The notes: generated by a model not told the origin, from the letters alone. Counted from the stretch's first letter, positions 26,058-35,550 are shown. The stretch: 64,000 nucleotides of DNA from Pseudomonas graminis (GCF_001705435.1 NZ_MDEN01000054.1:103245-167244); one strand, 5' to 3'. Made by a program: numbers and translations.

Positions 26058-27766
26058 TGATCTCGTCTGCCTCCGATCGCCTGACGGTCCTCATCGCCGA
26101 TGACAACGTCAGCGACCGGATGCTCCTGTCCGCCATCGTCAGCCGCCAGGGCCATGACGTTCTGACCGCCAGTGACGGCGCCGAAGCCGTCGGGCTGTTC
26201 GAGCGTCGGCGGCCGCAACTGGTGCTGATGGACGCGATGATGCCGGTCATGGACGGTTTCGAAGCGGCGCGCCAGATCAAGACGCTGGCGGGTGACGCGC
26301 TGGTGCCGATCATCTTCCTGACGTCGCTGACCGAAGGCGAAGACCTCGCCCGATGCCTCGACGCCGGCGGCGACGACTTCGTTGCCAAGCCCTACAACCA
26401 AGTGGTGCTGGCGGCGAAGATCAACGCCATGAACCGCCTGCGCGTGTTGCAGGAAACTGTGCTGCACCAACGCGACCTGATCACCCGCCACCATAAATAC
26501 CTGCTCAACGAGCAGCGCGTGGCCAAGGCCGTGTTTGATCAGATTGCCCACTCCGGGTGCCTGAGCTCGCGCAACATCCGCTACCTGCAATCGCCCTACG
26601 CGCTGTTCAACGGCGACCTGCTGCTGGCCGCGTGGTCGCCGTCCGGCAACATGCACCTGCTGCTGGGGGATTTCACCGGCCATGGCTTGCCCGCCGCAGT
26701 AGGCGCCATGCCCTTGGCCGAGGTGTTCTACGGCATGACCGCCAAGGGGTACGGCTTGCCCGAAACCCTGCGGGAGATGAACGCCAAGCTCAAACGCATC
26801 CTGCCGGTCGACATGTTCTGCTGCGCCGCGCTGCTGTGCCTGAACTTCAAGCAGCAGCTGGTCGAGGTGTGGAACGGCGGCCTGCCGGATGGTTACCTGC
26901 TGCATGGCGATGGCCGGCCGCACACGCCGCTGATTTCGGCCAACGTGCCCCTCGGGGTGTTGAGCGCCGGCAGTTTCGACGACAACACCCAGGTGTATCC
27001 CTTCGGGCCGGGGGATCGGGTGTTTCTGCTGTCCGACGGCGTTGTCGACAGCACCGGTCAGGACGGCGAGCTGTTCGGCGCCCGGCGTCTGCAAAATGTG
27101 CTGGTGAGCAATCGCAACCCGGCGCTGCTGATCGAAGAAGTGCAGTGGGCCCTGGCGCGGTTTCGCGGCCAGGCGCGGGACGACGTGAGCATGGTCGAGG
27201 TGGCATTCACCGAGCCTGACTTGCTCGGCCCGCCCTCGGTCATTTATACCGACAGCGGCGATTCCAGTCCGCTGGATTGGTGCGCTTCGTTCGAGTACCG
27301 CGCGGCAACGCTCAAGCGCTTCAATCCCCTGCCTTATCTGCTGCAACTGCTGCAGGAAGTCCATGGCTTGCGCATGCAGAGCAGCGAGCTGTATATCGTG
27401 TTGTCGGAGCTGTACAGCAATGCGCTGGAACACGGCGTGCTCGGGCTCGACTCGGCGTTGAAGCGCGACGCCGCAGGTTTTGGGCTTTACTACCAGCAGC
27501 GCGCCGAACGCCTGGATTGTCTGGTGGAGGGTTTTATCCGCATCGATTTCCAGATCGTCCCGGACGGCGAGGGCGGTCGCCTGACAGTGCGGGTGCAGGA
27601 CAGCGGTGCGGGTTTCGATTCCGATCGGGTGCTGGCGCTGCCGCCTGCGGTCACCCAATTGTCCGGGCGCGGCCTTGCGCTGGTCCGGCAGCTCAGCGAC
27701 CGCTGCCAGTGGTCCGATGAGGGGCGGACGGCCAGCGTGGAATTTGCGTGGGAGGGTCTGGCATAA
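26057..27766 (+). CDS. hsbR: Response regulator HsbR (REC, PP2C phosphatase and HATPase/kinase domains)
   Basis: A 569-residue three-domain regulator. The receiver domain (about 10-130) has phosphoacceptor D59 in LVLMDAMMPVMDG. A PP2C/SpoIIE-type phosphatase domain follows (about 165-385; GDLLLAAWSPSGNMHLLLGDFTGHGLPAAVGAM and DRVFLLSDGVVD hold the metal-binding Asp residues). The C-terminal HATPase_c domain (about 430-565; LYIVLSELYSNALEHGVLGL) resembles anti-sigma kinases. In P. aeruginosa HsbR both phosphorylates and dephosphorylates HsbA, under control of phosphotransfer from HptB. Confidence 0.9.
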   Translation: MISSASDRLTVLIADDNVSDRMLLSAIVSRQGHDVLTASDGAEAVGLFERRRPQLVLMDAMMPVMDGFEAARQIKTLAGDALVPIIFLTSLTEGEDLARCLDAGGDDFVAKPYNQVVLAAKINAMNRLRVLQETVLHQRDLITRHHKYLLNEQRVAKAVFDQIAHSGCLSSRNIRYLQSPYALFNGDLLLAAWSPSGNMHLLLGDFTGHGLPAAVGAMPLAEVFYGMTAKGYGLPETLREMNAKLKRILPVDMFCCAALLCLNFKQQLVEVWNGGLPDGYLLHGDGRPHTPLISANVPLGVLSAGSFDDNTQVYPFGPGDRVFLLSDGVVDSTGQDGELFGARRLQNVLVSNRNPALLIEEVQWALARFRGQARDDVSMVEVAFTEPDLLGPPSVIYTDSGDSSPLDWCASFEYRAATLKRFNPLPYLLQLLQEVHGLRMQSSELYIVLSELYSNALEHGVLGLDSALKRDAAGFGLYYQQRAERLDCLVEGFIRIDFQIVPDGEGGRLTVRVQDSGAGFDSDRVLALPPAVTQLSGRGLALVRQLSDRCQWSDEGRTASVEFAWEGLA

Positions 27767-27795
27767 TCCGCGCGTCTTGATCAAGGAGTGAACAA

Positions 27796-28188
27796 GTGTC
27801 GAATAATCCTGTGGACTTCAACGTGCTCAGCACGCTGCGTGACGTGATGGAAGCGGAATACCCGGCGCTGCTGCAGGTGTTCATTTCCGATTCCGTCAAT
27901 CGGGTCAACGACATGACCCTGCTGTTGCGTGACCCTTCCTTCACTGCCGCCTCCACCGCCTCGCTGCAACGCCTCGGCCTCATGGCCCACAGCTTCAAAG
28001 GCAGCACCGGCAACATGGGCGCCACGCACTTGTCCGAACTCTGCCTGCAACTGGAAGAACAGGGGCGCGGGTTGGTGGCCGCGGACGACGCCCGGATAAG
28101 GCGGCTGGTGTCCGAGATCAAGGAGGAATTCTACGCCGTCAGGAAGATTTTCGAAGACGAACTGCAGCTCTGCCATGCCAGCCACTGA
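27796..28188 (+). CDS. hptB: Histidine phosphotransfer protein HptB
   Basis: An Hpt-domain protein of 130 residues starting with GTG after an AAGGAGTG ribosome-binding site. The phospho-histidine is H65 in LMAHSFKGSTGNMGA. In P. aeruginosa HptB takes phosphate from several hybrid kinases and passes it to HsbR, controlling swarming and biofilm formation. It directly follows hsbR (29-bp gap), so the three genes appear to form one operon. Confidence 0.9.
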   Translation: MSNNPVDFNVLSTLRDVMEAEYPALLQVFISDSVNRVNDMTLLLRDPSFTAASTASLQRLGLMAHSFKGSTGNMGATHLSELCLQLEEQGRGLVAADDARIRRLVSEIKEEFYAVRKIFEDELQLCHASH

Positions 28189-28252
28189 GCCGGGTATCCC
28201 CAACCCGGCTTTCAACCTCTGACCCACCTTTAATCCAGCCAGTCGGCGCACT

Positions 28253-28268
28253 TGGCCCGCCATTTGCT
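28253..28268 (+). promoter_or_regulatory. Sigma-54 promoter of fliK
   Basis: TGGCCC-N5-TTGCT with correct GG/GC spacing, 37 bp before the fliK ATG. It departs from consensus by CCC in place of CAC. Confidence 0.75.
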
Positions 28269-28304
28269 TTGTCTCTGTGTAATTGCGCTCTTGCGGAGAT
28301 TCAC

Positions 28305-29732
28305 ATGGCCCTCGCCAACAACCCATTACTGACGGCTTTGACAGCGGCCAAAGTCCAGAAAGCCGGGAATACCTCGGCGGCAAAGGCGCCGGACCCCGTC
28401 AAGCACAACACTTCCAGCTTCTCTGACGTGTTCGCCAAGCAGGCGCCGGTCAAGTCCCACAGCGCGGACAACGCGACGGCAAAAGCGGCAAGCGCCAAGA
28501 GTTCGGCAGCGGACGACAAGCCCGCCGTCAGCCATACGTCTGCCGCCGATGACAAGACCGTTGCCGATAACGGCAATGGGTTGCCTGCCAAGCCGGTGAA
28601 CGGCAAAGCGGACGATGAGCCCGGCGCGGGCAAGGGCCACGCCGACGATAAGGACGACGCCTCCGACACCGGCCAGGATCCGACGGTGGCGGATGCGCCT
28701 CCGGTCGATCCCGTGCTTGACCCGACACTGGCCGTGACGCCGGCGGTTCAAGAGCCTGTGGCCGTCGCGCCTGCCGTTGAGCCCGTAGTGGATCCGGCGC
28801 TTCTCGCCTCCGCGCTGCCCGTGATGCCGCCTCCTTCGGTGCAAGCCCCGACCGACGCGACCGACGCAGCCGGCGACGATTTCGATCCCTCTGCCGATCC
28901 GCTGGAAGGCTTGACCGCCGTGCAAGTCGCCCTGGAAAACAAGGCGCAGCAGACGGCGCAGAATAACGGCGTGCATGGCGACGGCAAAGGCGGGGGCAAG
29001 CAAGACCCGAACGCCGATCCTTCGCAGCTGCTGGCCAATAACCTGGCGGCGCTGGGTGACCAGCCCGTGGACAAGAGCACCACCGAAGGCGGCGGCGACA
29101 AAGCATTCAGCGGCCTGCTGGCTGACGGCCTGAAAGACGTGAAGGGCGCCACCAGCGATACGCGGATGGATAACTTTGCTGATCGACTGGCGGCCTTGTC
29201 CCAGGCCGCTCAGGTGAAGAACACCACGGCGTCGGCCCCGGCCACGCCACTGCTCAATCAGCCACTGGCGATGAATCAGGGGGGCTGGACCGAAGGCGTG
29301 GTCAACCGCGTGATGTACCTGTCGAGCCAGAACCTCAAGCAGGCGGACATTCAGCTGGAGCCCGCTGAATTGGGCCGTCTGGACATCCGCGTCAATATGG
29401 CGGCGGACCAGCAGACCCAGGTCACGTTCATGAGTGCCCATGTCGGCGTGCGCGAAGCGCTGGAAAGCCAGATGTCGCGCCTGCGTGATTCCTTCGTTCA
29501 GCAGGGCATGGGTCAGGTCAACGTCAACGTCTCCGACCAGTCCCAGGGCTGGCAGCAACAGGCTCAACAGCAGTCGGGCGGTGACGGGCAACGCAACGGC
29601 GGCAGTGACCGCAGCAGCGGTGTCGGCGGCAGCGACCTCATCGCCGACGGAGCTCCGGTGGATGCCGCTTCGGCCGCTGCCAACGCACCGCTGACTGTCG
29701 TGGGGTCCAGCGCGGTCGACTATTACGCCTGA
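28305..29732 (+). CDS. fliK: Flagellar hook-length control protein FliK
   Basis: FliK measures hook length and triggers the FlhB export-specificity switch. I start at the ATG at 28305 (MALANNPLLTAL), 475 residues; an extension to 28269 would run into the sigma-54 promoter. The first 300 residues are low complexity, rich in Ala, Asp, Pro and Lys. The Flg_hook C-terminal domain is at about 330-430 (GVVNRVMYLSSQNLKQADIQLEPAELGRLDIRV and DQQTQVTFMSAHVGVREALE), which contacts FlhB. Confidence 0.95.
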   Translation: MALANNPLLTALTAAKVQKAGNTSAAKAPDPVKHNTSSFSDVFAKQAPVKSHSADNATAKAASAKSSAADDKPAVSHTSAADDKTVADNGNGLPAKPVNGKADDEPGAGKGHADDKDDASDTGQDPTVADAPPVDPVLDPTLAVTPAVQEPVAVAPAVEPVVDPALLASALPVMPPPSVQAPTDATDAAGDDFDPSADPLEGLTAVQVALENKAQQTAQNNGVHGDGKGGGKQDPNADPSQLLANNLAALGDQPVDKSTTEGGGDKAFSGLLADGLKDVKGATSDTRMDNFADRLAALSQAAQVKNTTASAPATPLLNQPLAMNQGGWTEGVVNRVMYLSSQNLKQADIQLEPAELGRLDIRVNMAADQQTQVTFMSAHVGVREALESQMSRLRDSFVQQGMGQVNVNVSDQSQGWQQQAQQQSGGDGQRNGGSDRSSGVGGSDLIADGAPVDAASAAANAPLTVVGSSAVDYYA

Positions 29733-29733
29733 A

Positions 29734-29874
29734 AACGCCCTGCCAACGCTTGGGCGTTGTCAGTAGCGGCAAGTGGTTAGCGGCAAGCGGCAAGTAAAGG
29801 CAAGATCAAAGGCGGTAGTGCGTGGGAGACCCCGGTTTCTCGGGCGCTGCCGCTTTTTGCTGTTGCTTGCCGCT
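29734..29874. repeat. Inverted-repeat-rich gap after fliK
   Basis: A stem-loop AACGCCC (29734-29740) with GGGCGTT (29752-29758) follows fliK. Next come repeated AGCGGCAAG units, with AGCGGCAAGC (29779-29788) facing GCTTGCCGCT (29865-29874), so the segment can fold into a long hairpin. It resembles a genus-wide intergenic repeat. No gene is seen. Confidence 0.6.
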
Positions 29875-29902
29875 CATTACTTGCAGCTTGAAGCCGCCCA
29901 TG

Positions 29903-29918
29903 TGGCACAACCCTTGCT
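29903..29918 (+). promoter_or_regulatory. Sigma-54 promoter of fliL
   Basis: TGGCAC-N5-TTGCT, a perfect core match, 52 bp before the fliL ATG. It should drive fliLMNOPQR-flhB. Confidence 0.92.
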
Positions 29919-29969
29919 CTTCCTCTGTCACGCAACACCGAACCCCTTGGATAGTGACGGATTATTGGC

Positions 29970-30476
29970 ATGGCAAAGAGTGACGACGCAGCAGTGGCGG
30001 ACCCTGCAAAAAAGGGCAAGTTGAAAGTCATCATCCTCATCGTGGTGGGGCTGCTGCTGGCCGTTGGTGTGTCGGTAGGCGCGACTTGGTTCATCATGCA
30101 CAAGGCCGAGAGCAAGCCCGATGCAGCTGCCATTGCCGAAGCGGCGGATGCCAAAAAAGAGGCGATCTTTGAACCCCTGACGCCACCCTTCGTCGTCAAC
30201 TACAACGTCAATGGCCGTCAGCGCTACATGCAGGTCAGCATCACCTTGCTGGCCCGTGACAAGGCCGACCTCGAAGCGTTGAAAGCGCACATGCCGGTCA
30301 TCCGTAATAACCTGGTGATGATGTTCTCCGGTCAGCCATTCGATACCATCGCAACGCCGGTGGGCATGGAAATGCTGCGCCAGAAGGCGGCAGCCGTGGT
30401 CCAGGAAGTGGGCCAGAAAGAGCTGAACAAGAGCGTGATCGAACAGGTACTTTTCACTAACTACGTACTGCAGTAG
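29970..30476 (+). CDS. fliL: Flagellar basal body-associated protein FliL
   Basis: FliL surrounds the stator units and supports torque at high load. The 168 residues have a short cytoplasmic N-terminus, one membrane helix at about 17-38 (VIILIVVGLLLAVGVSVGATWFI), an Ala/Lys linker, and a periplasmic stomatin-like domain (PPFVVNYNVNGRQRYMQVSITLL). There is no strong ribosome-binding site. fliM follows after 9 bp. Confidence 0.95.
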   Translation: MAKSDDAAVADPAKKGKLKVIILIVVGLLLAVGVSVGATWFIMHKAESKPDAAAIAEAADAKKEAIFEPLTPPFVVNYNVNGRQRYMQVSITLLARDKADLEALKAHMPVIRNNLVMMFSGQPFDTIATPVGMEMLRQKAAAVVQEVGQKELNKSVIEQVLFTNYVLQ

Positions 30477-30485
30477 GACCACGAC

Positions 30486-31454
30486 ATGGCCGTGCAAGAC
30501 CTGCTGTCCCAGGATGAGATCGACGCGCTGTTGCATGGCGTCGACGACGGTCTGGTACAGACCGATAGCGTTGCCGACCCCGGCAGCGTAAAGAGTTACG
30601 ACCTGACCAGTCAGGATCGCATCGTCCGCGGGCGCATGCCGACCCTGGAAATGATCAACGAGCGTTTCGCCCGTTACACCCGCATCAGCATGTTCAACCT
30701 GCTGCGTCGCTCGGCCGATGTGGCCGTGGGGGGCGTGCAGGTGATGAAGTTCGGCGAATACGTGCACTCGCTGTACGTGCCGACCAGTCTCAATCTGGTC
30801 AAGATCAAACCCCTGCGTGGCACCGCGCTGTTCATCCTCGACGCCAAACTGGTGTTCAAGCTGGTGGACAACTTCTTTGGCGGCGACGGCCGTCACGCCA
30901 AGATCGAAGGGCGTGAATTCACCCCGACCGAGCTGCGCGTGGTGCGCATCGTGCTGGATCAGGCCTTCATTGATTTGAAGGAAGCCTGGCAGGCGATCAT
31001 GGAAGTCAACTTCGAGTACATCAACTCGGAAGTGAACCCGGCCATGGCCAACATCGTCGGCCCGAGCGAAGCCATCGTGGTGTCCACGTTCCATATCGAA
31101 CTGGACGGCGGTGGCGGCGATCTTCACGTGACCATGCCGTATTCGATGATCGAGCCGGTGCGCGAAATGCTCGATGCCGGTTTCCAGTCGGATGTCGACG
31201 ATCAGGACGAACGCTGGGTCAACGCGCTCAAGCAGGACGTGCTCGACGTGTCGGTGCCGTTGCGCGTCGCAGTCGCCACGCGTCAGCTCAAACTGCGCGA
31301 CATCCTGCACATGCAGCCGGGCGACGTGATTCCGGTCGATCTCCCGGAACACCTGGTCATGCGCGCCAATGGCGTGCCGTCCTTCAAGGTCAAACTGGGT
31401 TCGCACAAGGGCAACCTCGCCCTGCAAGTCGTCGAACCCATAGAACGCCGGTGA
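30486..31454 (+). CDS. fliM: Flagellar motor switch protein FliM
   Basis: C-ring protein that binds CheY-P. The 322 residues start with the CheY-binding LLSQDEIDALLHGV motif, then have a CheC-like middle domain (MPTLEMINERFARYTRISMFNLLRRSADV) and a C-terminal SpoA domain (VPLRVAVATRQLKLRDILHMQPGDVIPVDLP) that binds FliN. The gene is second in the fliL operon. Confidence 0.97.
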   Translation: MAVQDLLSQDEIDALLHGVDDGLVQTDSVADPGSVKSYDLTSQDRIVRGRMPTLEMINERFARYTRISMFNLLRRSADVAVGGVQVMKFGEYVHSLYVPTSLNLVKIKPLRGTALFILDAKLVFKLVDNFFGGDGRHAKIEGREFTPTELRVVRIVLDQAFIDLKEAWQAIMEVNFEYINSEVNPAMANIVGPSEAIVVSTFHIELDGGGGDLHVTMPYSMIEPVREMLDAGFQSDVDDQDERWVNALKQDVLDVSVPLRVAVATRQLKLRDILHMQPGDVIPVDLPEHLVMRANGVPSFKVKLGSHKGNLALQVVEPIERR

Positions 31455-31516
31455 CCCTCCGTCGCCGGCAAAACGAATGCGCTGCGTAAACGAATCACAG
31501 TTCCCCGAGGACAACC

Positions 31517-31975
31517 ATGGCTAATGACAACGAAATGAATTCCGCTGACGACCAGGCTCTTGCCGACGAGTGGGCGGCTGCACTGGGTGAGGCCGGGGAC
31601 GGGCAAGCGGACATCGACGCGCTGTTGGCGGCCGACGCCGGCAACAAGGCCAATCGCATGACGATGGAAGAGTTTGGCGGCCTGCCGAAAAGCAACGGCT
31701 CGGTCAGCCTGGACGGCCCGAACCTGGACGTGATCCTTGATATCCCGGTGTCGATTTCCATGGAAGTGGGCAGCACCGACATCAACATCCGCAACCTGCT
31801 GCAGCTCAACCAGGGCTCGGTGATCGAGCTGGACCGTCTGGCTGGCGAGCCACTGGACGTGCTGGTCAACGGCACCCTGATCGCCCACGGCGAAGTGGTT
31901 GTGGTGAACGAAAAGTTCGGCATCCGTCTGACCGACGTGATCAGCCCGAGCGAACGTATCAAGAAGCTGCGTTAA
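31517..31975 (+). CDS. fliN: Flagellar motor switch protein FliN
   Basis: C-ring protein that completes the switch with FliM and docks FliH. The 152 residues have an acidic N-terminal extension and a C-terminal SpoA domain (DVILDIPVSISMEVGSTDINIRNLLQLNQGSVIELDRLAGEPLDVLVNGTLIAHGEVVVV region). A GAGGACAACC ribosome-binding site precedes the ATG. fliO begins at the base after the stop. Confidence 0.96.
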   Translation: MANDNEMNSADDQALADEWAAALGEAGDGQADIDALLAADAGNKANRMTMEEFGGLPKSNGSVSLDGPNLDVILDIPVSISMEVGSTDINIRNLLQLNQGSVIELDRLAGEPLDVLVNGTLIAHGEVVVVNEKFGIRLTDVISPSERIKKLR

Positions 31976-32578
31976 GTGCGCGGCCTGTTCAGAACCCTGT
32001 CGAGCCTGCCGCTGCTGGCATTGTCCTGGGCGGTGATGGCGGCCGATCCGGCGACGCCGGCCGCGCCTGCCGCCACGACAGCGACGACGGCGGCGACCAC
32101 CACGCCAGCGGTTGCCGCGCCGGTGGCCGGAACCCTGAACGGCGGGATCGGCGGGCAGCTGCTGCAGCTGGTGCTGGGTCTGCTGCTGGTGATCGGGCTG
32201 ATCTTCGTACTGGCCTGGCTGATGCGTCGGGTGCAGCGCGCCGGGCCGGCGGGCAATCAGGTGATCAAACTGGTGGGCTCCCGCGCCCTGGGGACTCGCG
32301 ATCGGCTGGTGCTGGTGCAGGTCGGCAACGAACAGGTTCTGCTCGGCGTCTCCCCCGGGAGCATCACTGCGTTGCACGTGATGAACGAGCCGGTTGACGT
32401 GCCTGACCCACAAAGCGTCCAGCCGGAATTCGCAAAGCGCCTGCTGGAAGCGCTGGGCAACAAGGGCGGAGCGGGGCAACGCACAGGCAAGAATATTTTT
32501 GGTGGCGCAGGTAAGAAAGCAGGTACGCCAGGCACGACGGGCGCGACACGTACTACGGATCAGAAGGACACGAACTGA
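31976..32578 (+). CDS. fliO: Flagellar biosynthetic protein FliO
   Basis: FliO aids assembly of the FliP ring of the export gate. The GTG at 31976 directly follows the fliN stop and gives 200 residues with a signal-like N-terminus ([20 protein letters not shown]). An Ala/Thr-rich linker, one membrane helix at about 58-80 ([22 protein letters not shown]) and a compact FliO domain ([22 protein letters not shown]) follow. The C-terminal 40 residues are a Gly/Lys/Thr-rich tail, making this protein about 50 residues longer than many FliO proteins. The stop overlaps fliP by 1 nt. Confidence 0.9.
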   Translation: MRGLFRTLSSLPLLALSWAVMAADPATPAAPAATTATTAATTTPAVAAPVAGTLNGGIGGQLLQLVLGLLLVIGLIFVLAWLMRRVQRAGPAGNQVIKLVGSRALGTRDRLVLVQVGNEQVLLGVSPGSITALHVMNEPVDVPDPQSVQPEFAKRLLEALGNKGGAGQRTGKNIFGGAGKKAGTPGTTGATRTTDQKDTN

Positions 32579-33321
32579 TGCGCATTGTTTTGACGCTGCT
32601 GCTGTTGCTTGCAGCGCCGCTGGCGTTTGGCGCCGATCCGTTGTCGATCCCGGCCATCACGCTGGGCACCGGCGCCAACGGCCAGCAGGAATATTCGGTC
32701 AGCCTGCAGATCCTGCTGATCATGACCGCGCTGAGCTTCATCCCGGCGTTCGTCATGCTGATGACCAGCTTCACGCGGATCATCATCGTCTTCTCGATCC
32801 TGCGGCAGGCCCTCGGCCTGCAACAGACGCCGTCCAACCAGATCCTCACCGGTATGGCGCTGTTCCTGACCCTGTTCATCATGGCGCCGGTGTTCGACCG
32901 GGTGAACAACGATGCCCTGCAGCCGTACCTGGCGGAAAAACTCACCGCCCAGGACGCCGTGGCCAAGGCCGAAGTGCCGATCAAGGATTTCATGCTGGCG
33001 CAGACCCGCTCCAGCGACCTGGAGCTGTTCATGCGCCTGTCCAAGCGCACCGATATTGCGACCCCTGATGCGGCGCCGCTGACGATTCTGGTGCCGGCGT
33101 TCGTCACCTCGGAATTGAAAACCGCGTTCCAGATCGGCTTCATGATCTTCATCCCGTTCCTGATCATCGATCTGGTGGTGGCGAGCATCCTGATGGCGAT
33201 GGGCATGATGATGCTGTCGCCGCTGATCATTTCCCTGCCGTTCAAAATCATGCTGTTCGTGCTGGTGGATGGCTGGGCGCTGATCATCGGCACCCTGGCC
33301 GGCAGCTTTGGTGGTGTATGA
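32578..33321 (+). CDS. fliP: Flagellar biosynthetic protein FliP
   Basis: Core export-gate protein that forms a ring of five with FliQ and FliR. The 247 residues are the normal length. An N-terminal signal sequence ([15 protein letters not shown]) precedes four membrane helices; family signatures are [38 protein letters not shown] sequence and [29 protein letters not shown]. Confidence 0.97.
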   Translation: MRIVLTLLLLLAAPLAFGADPLSIPAITLGTGANGQQEYSVSLQILLIMTALSFIPAFVMLMTSFTRIIIVFSILRQALGLQQTPSNQILTGMALFLTLFIMAPVFDRVNNDALQPYLAEKLTAQDAVAKAEVPIKDFMLAQTRSSDLELFMRLSKRTDIATPDAAPLTILVPAFVTSELKTAFQIGFMIFIPFLIIDLVVASILMAMGMMMLSPLIISLPFKIMLFVLVDGWALIIGTLAGSFGGV

Positions 33322-33346
33322 ATTCGTCTGACGTGGAGTGCGCAGC

Positions 33347-33616
33347 ATGACCCCGGAAGTAGCCGTCGACCTGTTTCGCGAAGCGCTGTGGCTGACCACG
33401 ACCATGGTCGCCATCCTGGTGGTGCCGAGTCTGATCGTCGGCCTGATCGTCTCGATGTTCCAGGCCGCGACGCAGATCAACGAACAGACCTTGAGCTTTC
33501 TGCCACGCCTGTTGGTCATGCTGGTCACGCTGATCGTGGTCGGCCCGTGGATGGTGCGCACCTTCATGGAGTACATCACCAATCTGTACACCAGCATTCC
33601 CCAAGTGATCGGCTGA
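33347..33616 (+). CDS. fliQ: Flagellar biosynthetic protein FliQ
   Basis: Small export-gate protein of 89 residues with two membrane helices, the exact family length. The ATG at 33347 follows GTGGAG; an in-frame GTG at 33338 is rejected. Conserved sequence includes FREALWLTTTMVAILVVPSL and FQAATQINEQTLSFLPR. Confidence 0.96.
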   Translation: MTPEVAVDLFREALWLTTTMVAILVVPSLIVGLIVSMFQAATQINEQTLSFLPRLLVMLVTLIVVGPWMVRTFMEYITNLYTSIPQVIG

Positions 33617-33623
33617 GCCCTCG

Positions 33624-34409
33624 ATGGAACCTGTGCTGGCGTTGACCGACACCCAGATCAGCACCTGGGTGGCGGCGTTCATGCTGCCGCTGTTTCGCAT
33701 CGGCGCGCTGCTGATGACCATGCCGATCATCGGTACCACGCTGGTGCCCAAGCGGGTTCGGCTGTATTTCGCGCTGGCGATCACGGTCGTTGTCGCGCCG
33801 AGCCTGCCGCCCATGCCCGCCGTGCACGCCCTCGACCTCAGTGGGCTGCTGCTGATCGCGCAGCAGATCCTCATCGGCGCCGGCATGGGCCTGTCGCTGC
33901 AGCTGTTTTTCCAGGCATTCGTCATCGCCGGGCAGATCATCGGGATTCAGATGGGCATGGGCTTCGCGTCCATGGTCGACCCGGTCAACGGCGTGTCGGT
34001 GGCGACCATCGGGCAGTTCCTCACCATGCTCGTGACCCTGTTGTTCCTGGCCATGAATGCCCACCTGGTGGTGTTCGAAATCCTCATCGAGAGCTTCACC
34101 ACCTTGCCGGTGGGGCAGGGCATCAGTACCTCGGACATCTGGCTGCTGGTGATGCGTCTGGGCTGGGTGCTCGGCGCGGCACTGGTGCTGGTGCTGCCGG
34201 CCATCGCGGCGCTGTTGGTGGTGAACATCGCCATGGGCGTGATGACCCGCGCGGCGCCACAGCTGAACATCTTCTCGATCGGTTTTCCGCTGACGCTGGT
34301 GCTGGGCATGGTGATTCTGTGGATCACCCTCGGCGACATTCTCAATCAATACCAACCGCTGGCGGTCGACGCCCTGCAGTTGCTCAGAGACCTGGTCAAG
34401 GCGCGCTGA
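33624..34409 (+). CDS. fliR: Flagellar biosynthetic protein FliR
   Basis: Export-gate protein with one copy per gate, 261 residues and about six membrane helices (LPLFRIGALLMTMPIIGTTLVPKRVRL near the N-terminus; FFQAFVIAGQIIGIQMGMGFASMVDPVNG in the middle). It follows fliQ by 7 bp and is 1 bp from flhB, as usual for this operon. Confidence 0.96.
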   Translation: MEPVLALTDTQISTWVAAFMLPLFRIGALLMTMPIIGTTLVPKRVRLYFALAITVVVAPSLPPMPAVHALDLSGLLLIAQQILIGAGMGLSLQLFFQAFVIAGQIIGIQMGMGFASMVDPVNGVSVATIGQFLTMLVTLLFLAMNAHLVVFEILIESFTTLPVGQGISTSDIWLLVMRLGWVLGAALVLVLPAIAALLVVNIAMGVMTRAAPQLNIFSIGFPLTLVLGMVILWITLGDILNQYQPLAVDALQLLRDLVKAR

Positions 34410-34410
34410 C

Positions 34411-35550
34411 ATGGCCGAAAGCGAGAGTGGTCAGGACAAAACAGAAGACCCCACGGACAAACGCAAACGCGACGCCCGGGAGAAGGGCGAGATCGCCCGC
34501 TCCAAGGAGCTGAACACGGTTGTGGTGATGATTGTGGGCGCGGCGGGGCTGCTGGCGTTCGGCGGCTCCATGGCGGAAATGATGATGCAGCTGATGCGCG
34601 ACAATTTCACCATCACCCGCGAGGCGATTCTCGACGAGCGCAGCATGGCGATCATGCTGATGGCTTCGGGCAAAGCCGCGTTGCTGTCGGTGCAGCCGAT
34701 TCTGCTGGCGTTGACCGTGGCGGCATTCGTCGGCCCCATTTCCCTCGGCGGTTGGCTGTTTGCCGCCGGCTCCCTGGCACCCAAGTTCAGCCGCATGAAC
34801 CCGGCCGCCGGCATCAAGCGGATGTTCTCGCCCAAGGCGCTGATTGAGCTGTTGAAGTCGTTTGCGAAGTTTTTGATTGTGCTGGCGGTGGCGCTGGTGG
34901 TGCTGATGAAGGACAAGGCCGACCTGGTGTCCATCTCCAAGGAGCCGGTGGAGATGGCGGTGGTGCACAGTTTGCAGTTGGTGGGCTGGAGCACGCTGTG
35001 GATGGCGATGGGCCTGTTGATCATCGCGGCGATCGATGTGCCGGTGCAGTTGTGGGAGTCGCACAAGAAGCTGCTGATGACTAAGCAGGAGGTGCGCGAT
35101 GAGCACAAGGACAGTGAGGGTCGGCCGGAGGTCAAGCAGCGGATTCGTCAGTTGCAGCGGGATATGTCGCAGCGGCGGATGATGGCGGCGATTCCGGAGG
35201 CGGATGTGATTATCACGAACCCGACGCATTATGCGGTGGCGCTCAAATATGACGCGGAGCGGGGCGGGGCGCCGATTCTGTTGGCCAAGGGCAGTGATTT
35301 CATGGCGCTGAAGATTCGGGAGATTGCGGCGCAGCATGAGATTTTGTTGTTGCAGTCGCCGGCGCTGGCGCGGTCGATTTATTACAGCACGGAGTTGGAT
35401 CAGGAGATTCCGGCGGGGTTGTATCTGGCGGTGGCGCAGGTGTTGGCGTATGTGTATCAGATTCGGCAGTATCGGGCGGGGCGTGGCAAGCGGCCTGATC
35501 CGTTGAGGGATAATTTGCCGATTCCGCCGGATTTGAGGCGTGATTCGTAA
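34411..35550 (+). CDS. flhB: Flagellar biosynthetic protein FlhB (export specificity switch)
   Basis: FlhB switches export from rod/hook to filament substrates after self-cleavage. The 379 residues have an N-terminal charged stretch (DKTEDPTDKRKRDAREKGEIARSKEL), four membrane helices, and the cytoplasmic domain with the NPTH self-cleavage site at 270-273 (ITNPTHYAVALKY). From about 34820 to the stop the gene uses mostly G-ending codons and the + strand is very G-rich (26 G against 10 C in 35401-35460), unlike fliP-fliR. The end abuts the inverted repeat at 35573. Confidence 0.97.
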   Translation: MAESESGQDKTEDPTDKRKRDAREKGEIARSKELNTVVVMIVGAAGLLAFGGSMAEMMMQLMRDNFTITREAILDERSMAIMLMASGKAALLSVQPILLALTVAAFVGPISLGGWLFAAGSLAPKFSRMNPAAGIKRMFSPKALIELLKSFAKFLIVLAVALVVLMKDKADLVSISKEPVEMAVVHSLQLVGWSTLWMAMGLLIIAAIDVPVQLWESHKKLLMTKQEVRDEHKDSEGRPEVKQRIRQLQRDMSQRRMMAAIPEADVIITNPTHYAVALKYDAERGGAPILLAKGSDFMALKIREIAAQHEILLLQSPALARSIYYSTELDQEIPAGLYLAVAQVLAYVYQIRQYRAGRGKRPDPLRDNLPIPPDLRRDS

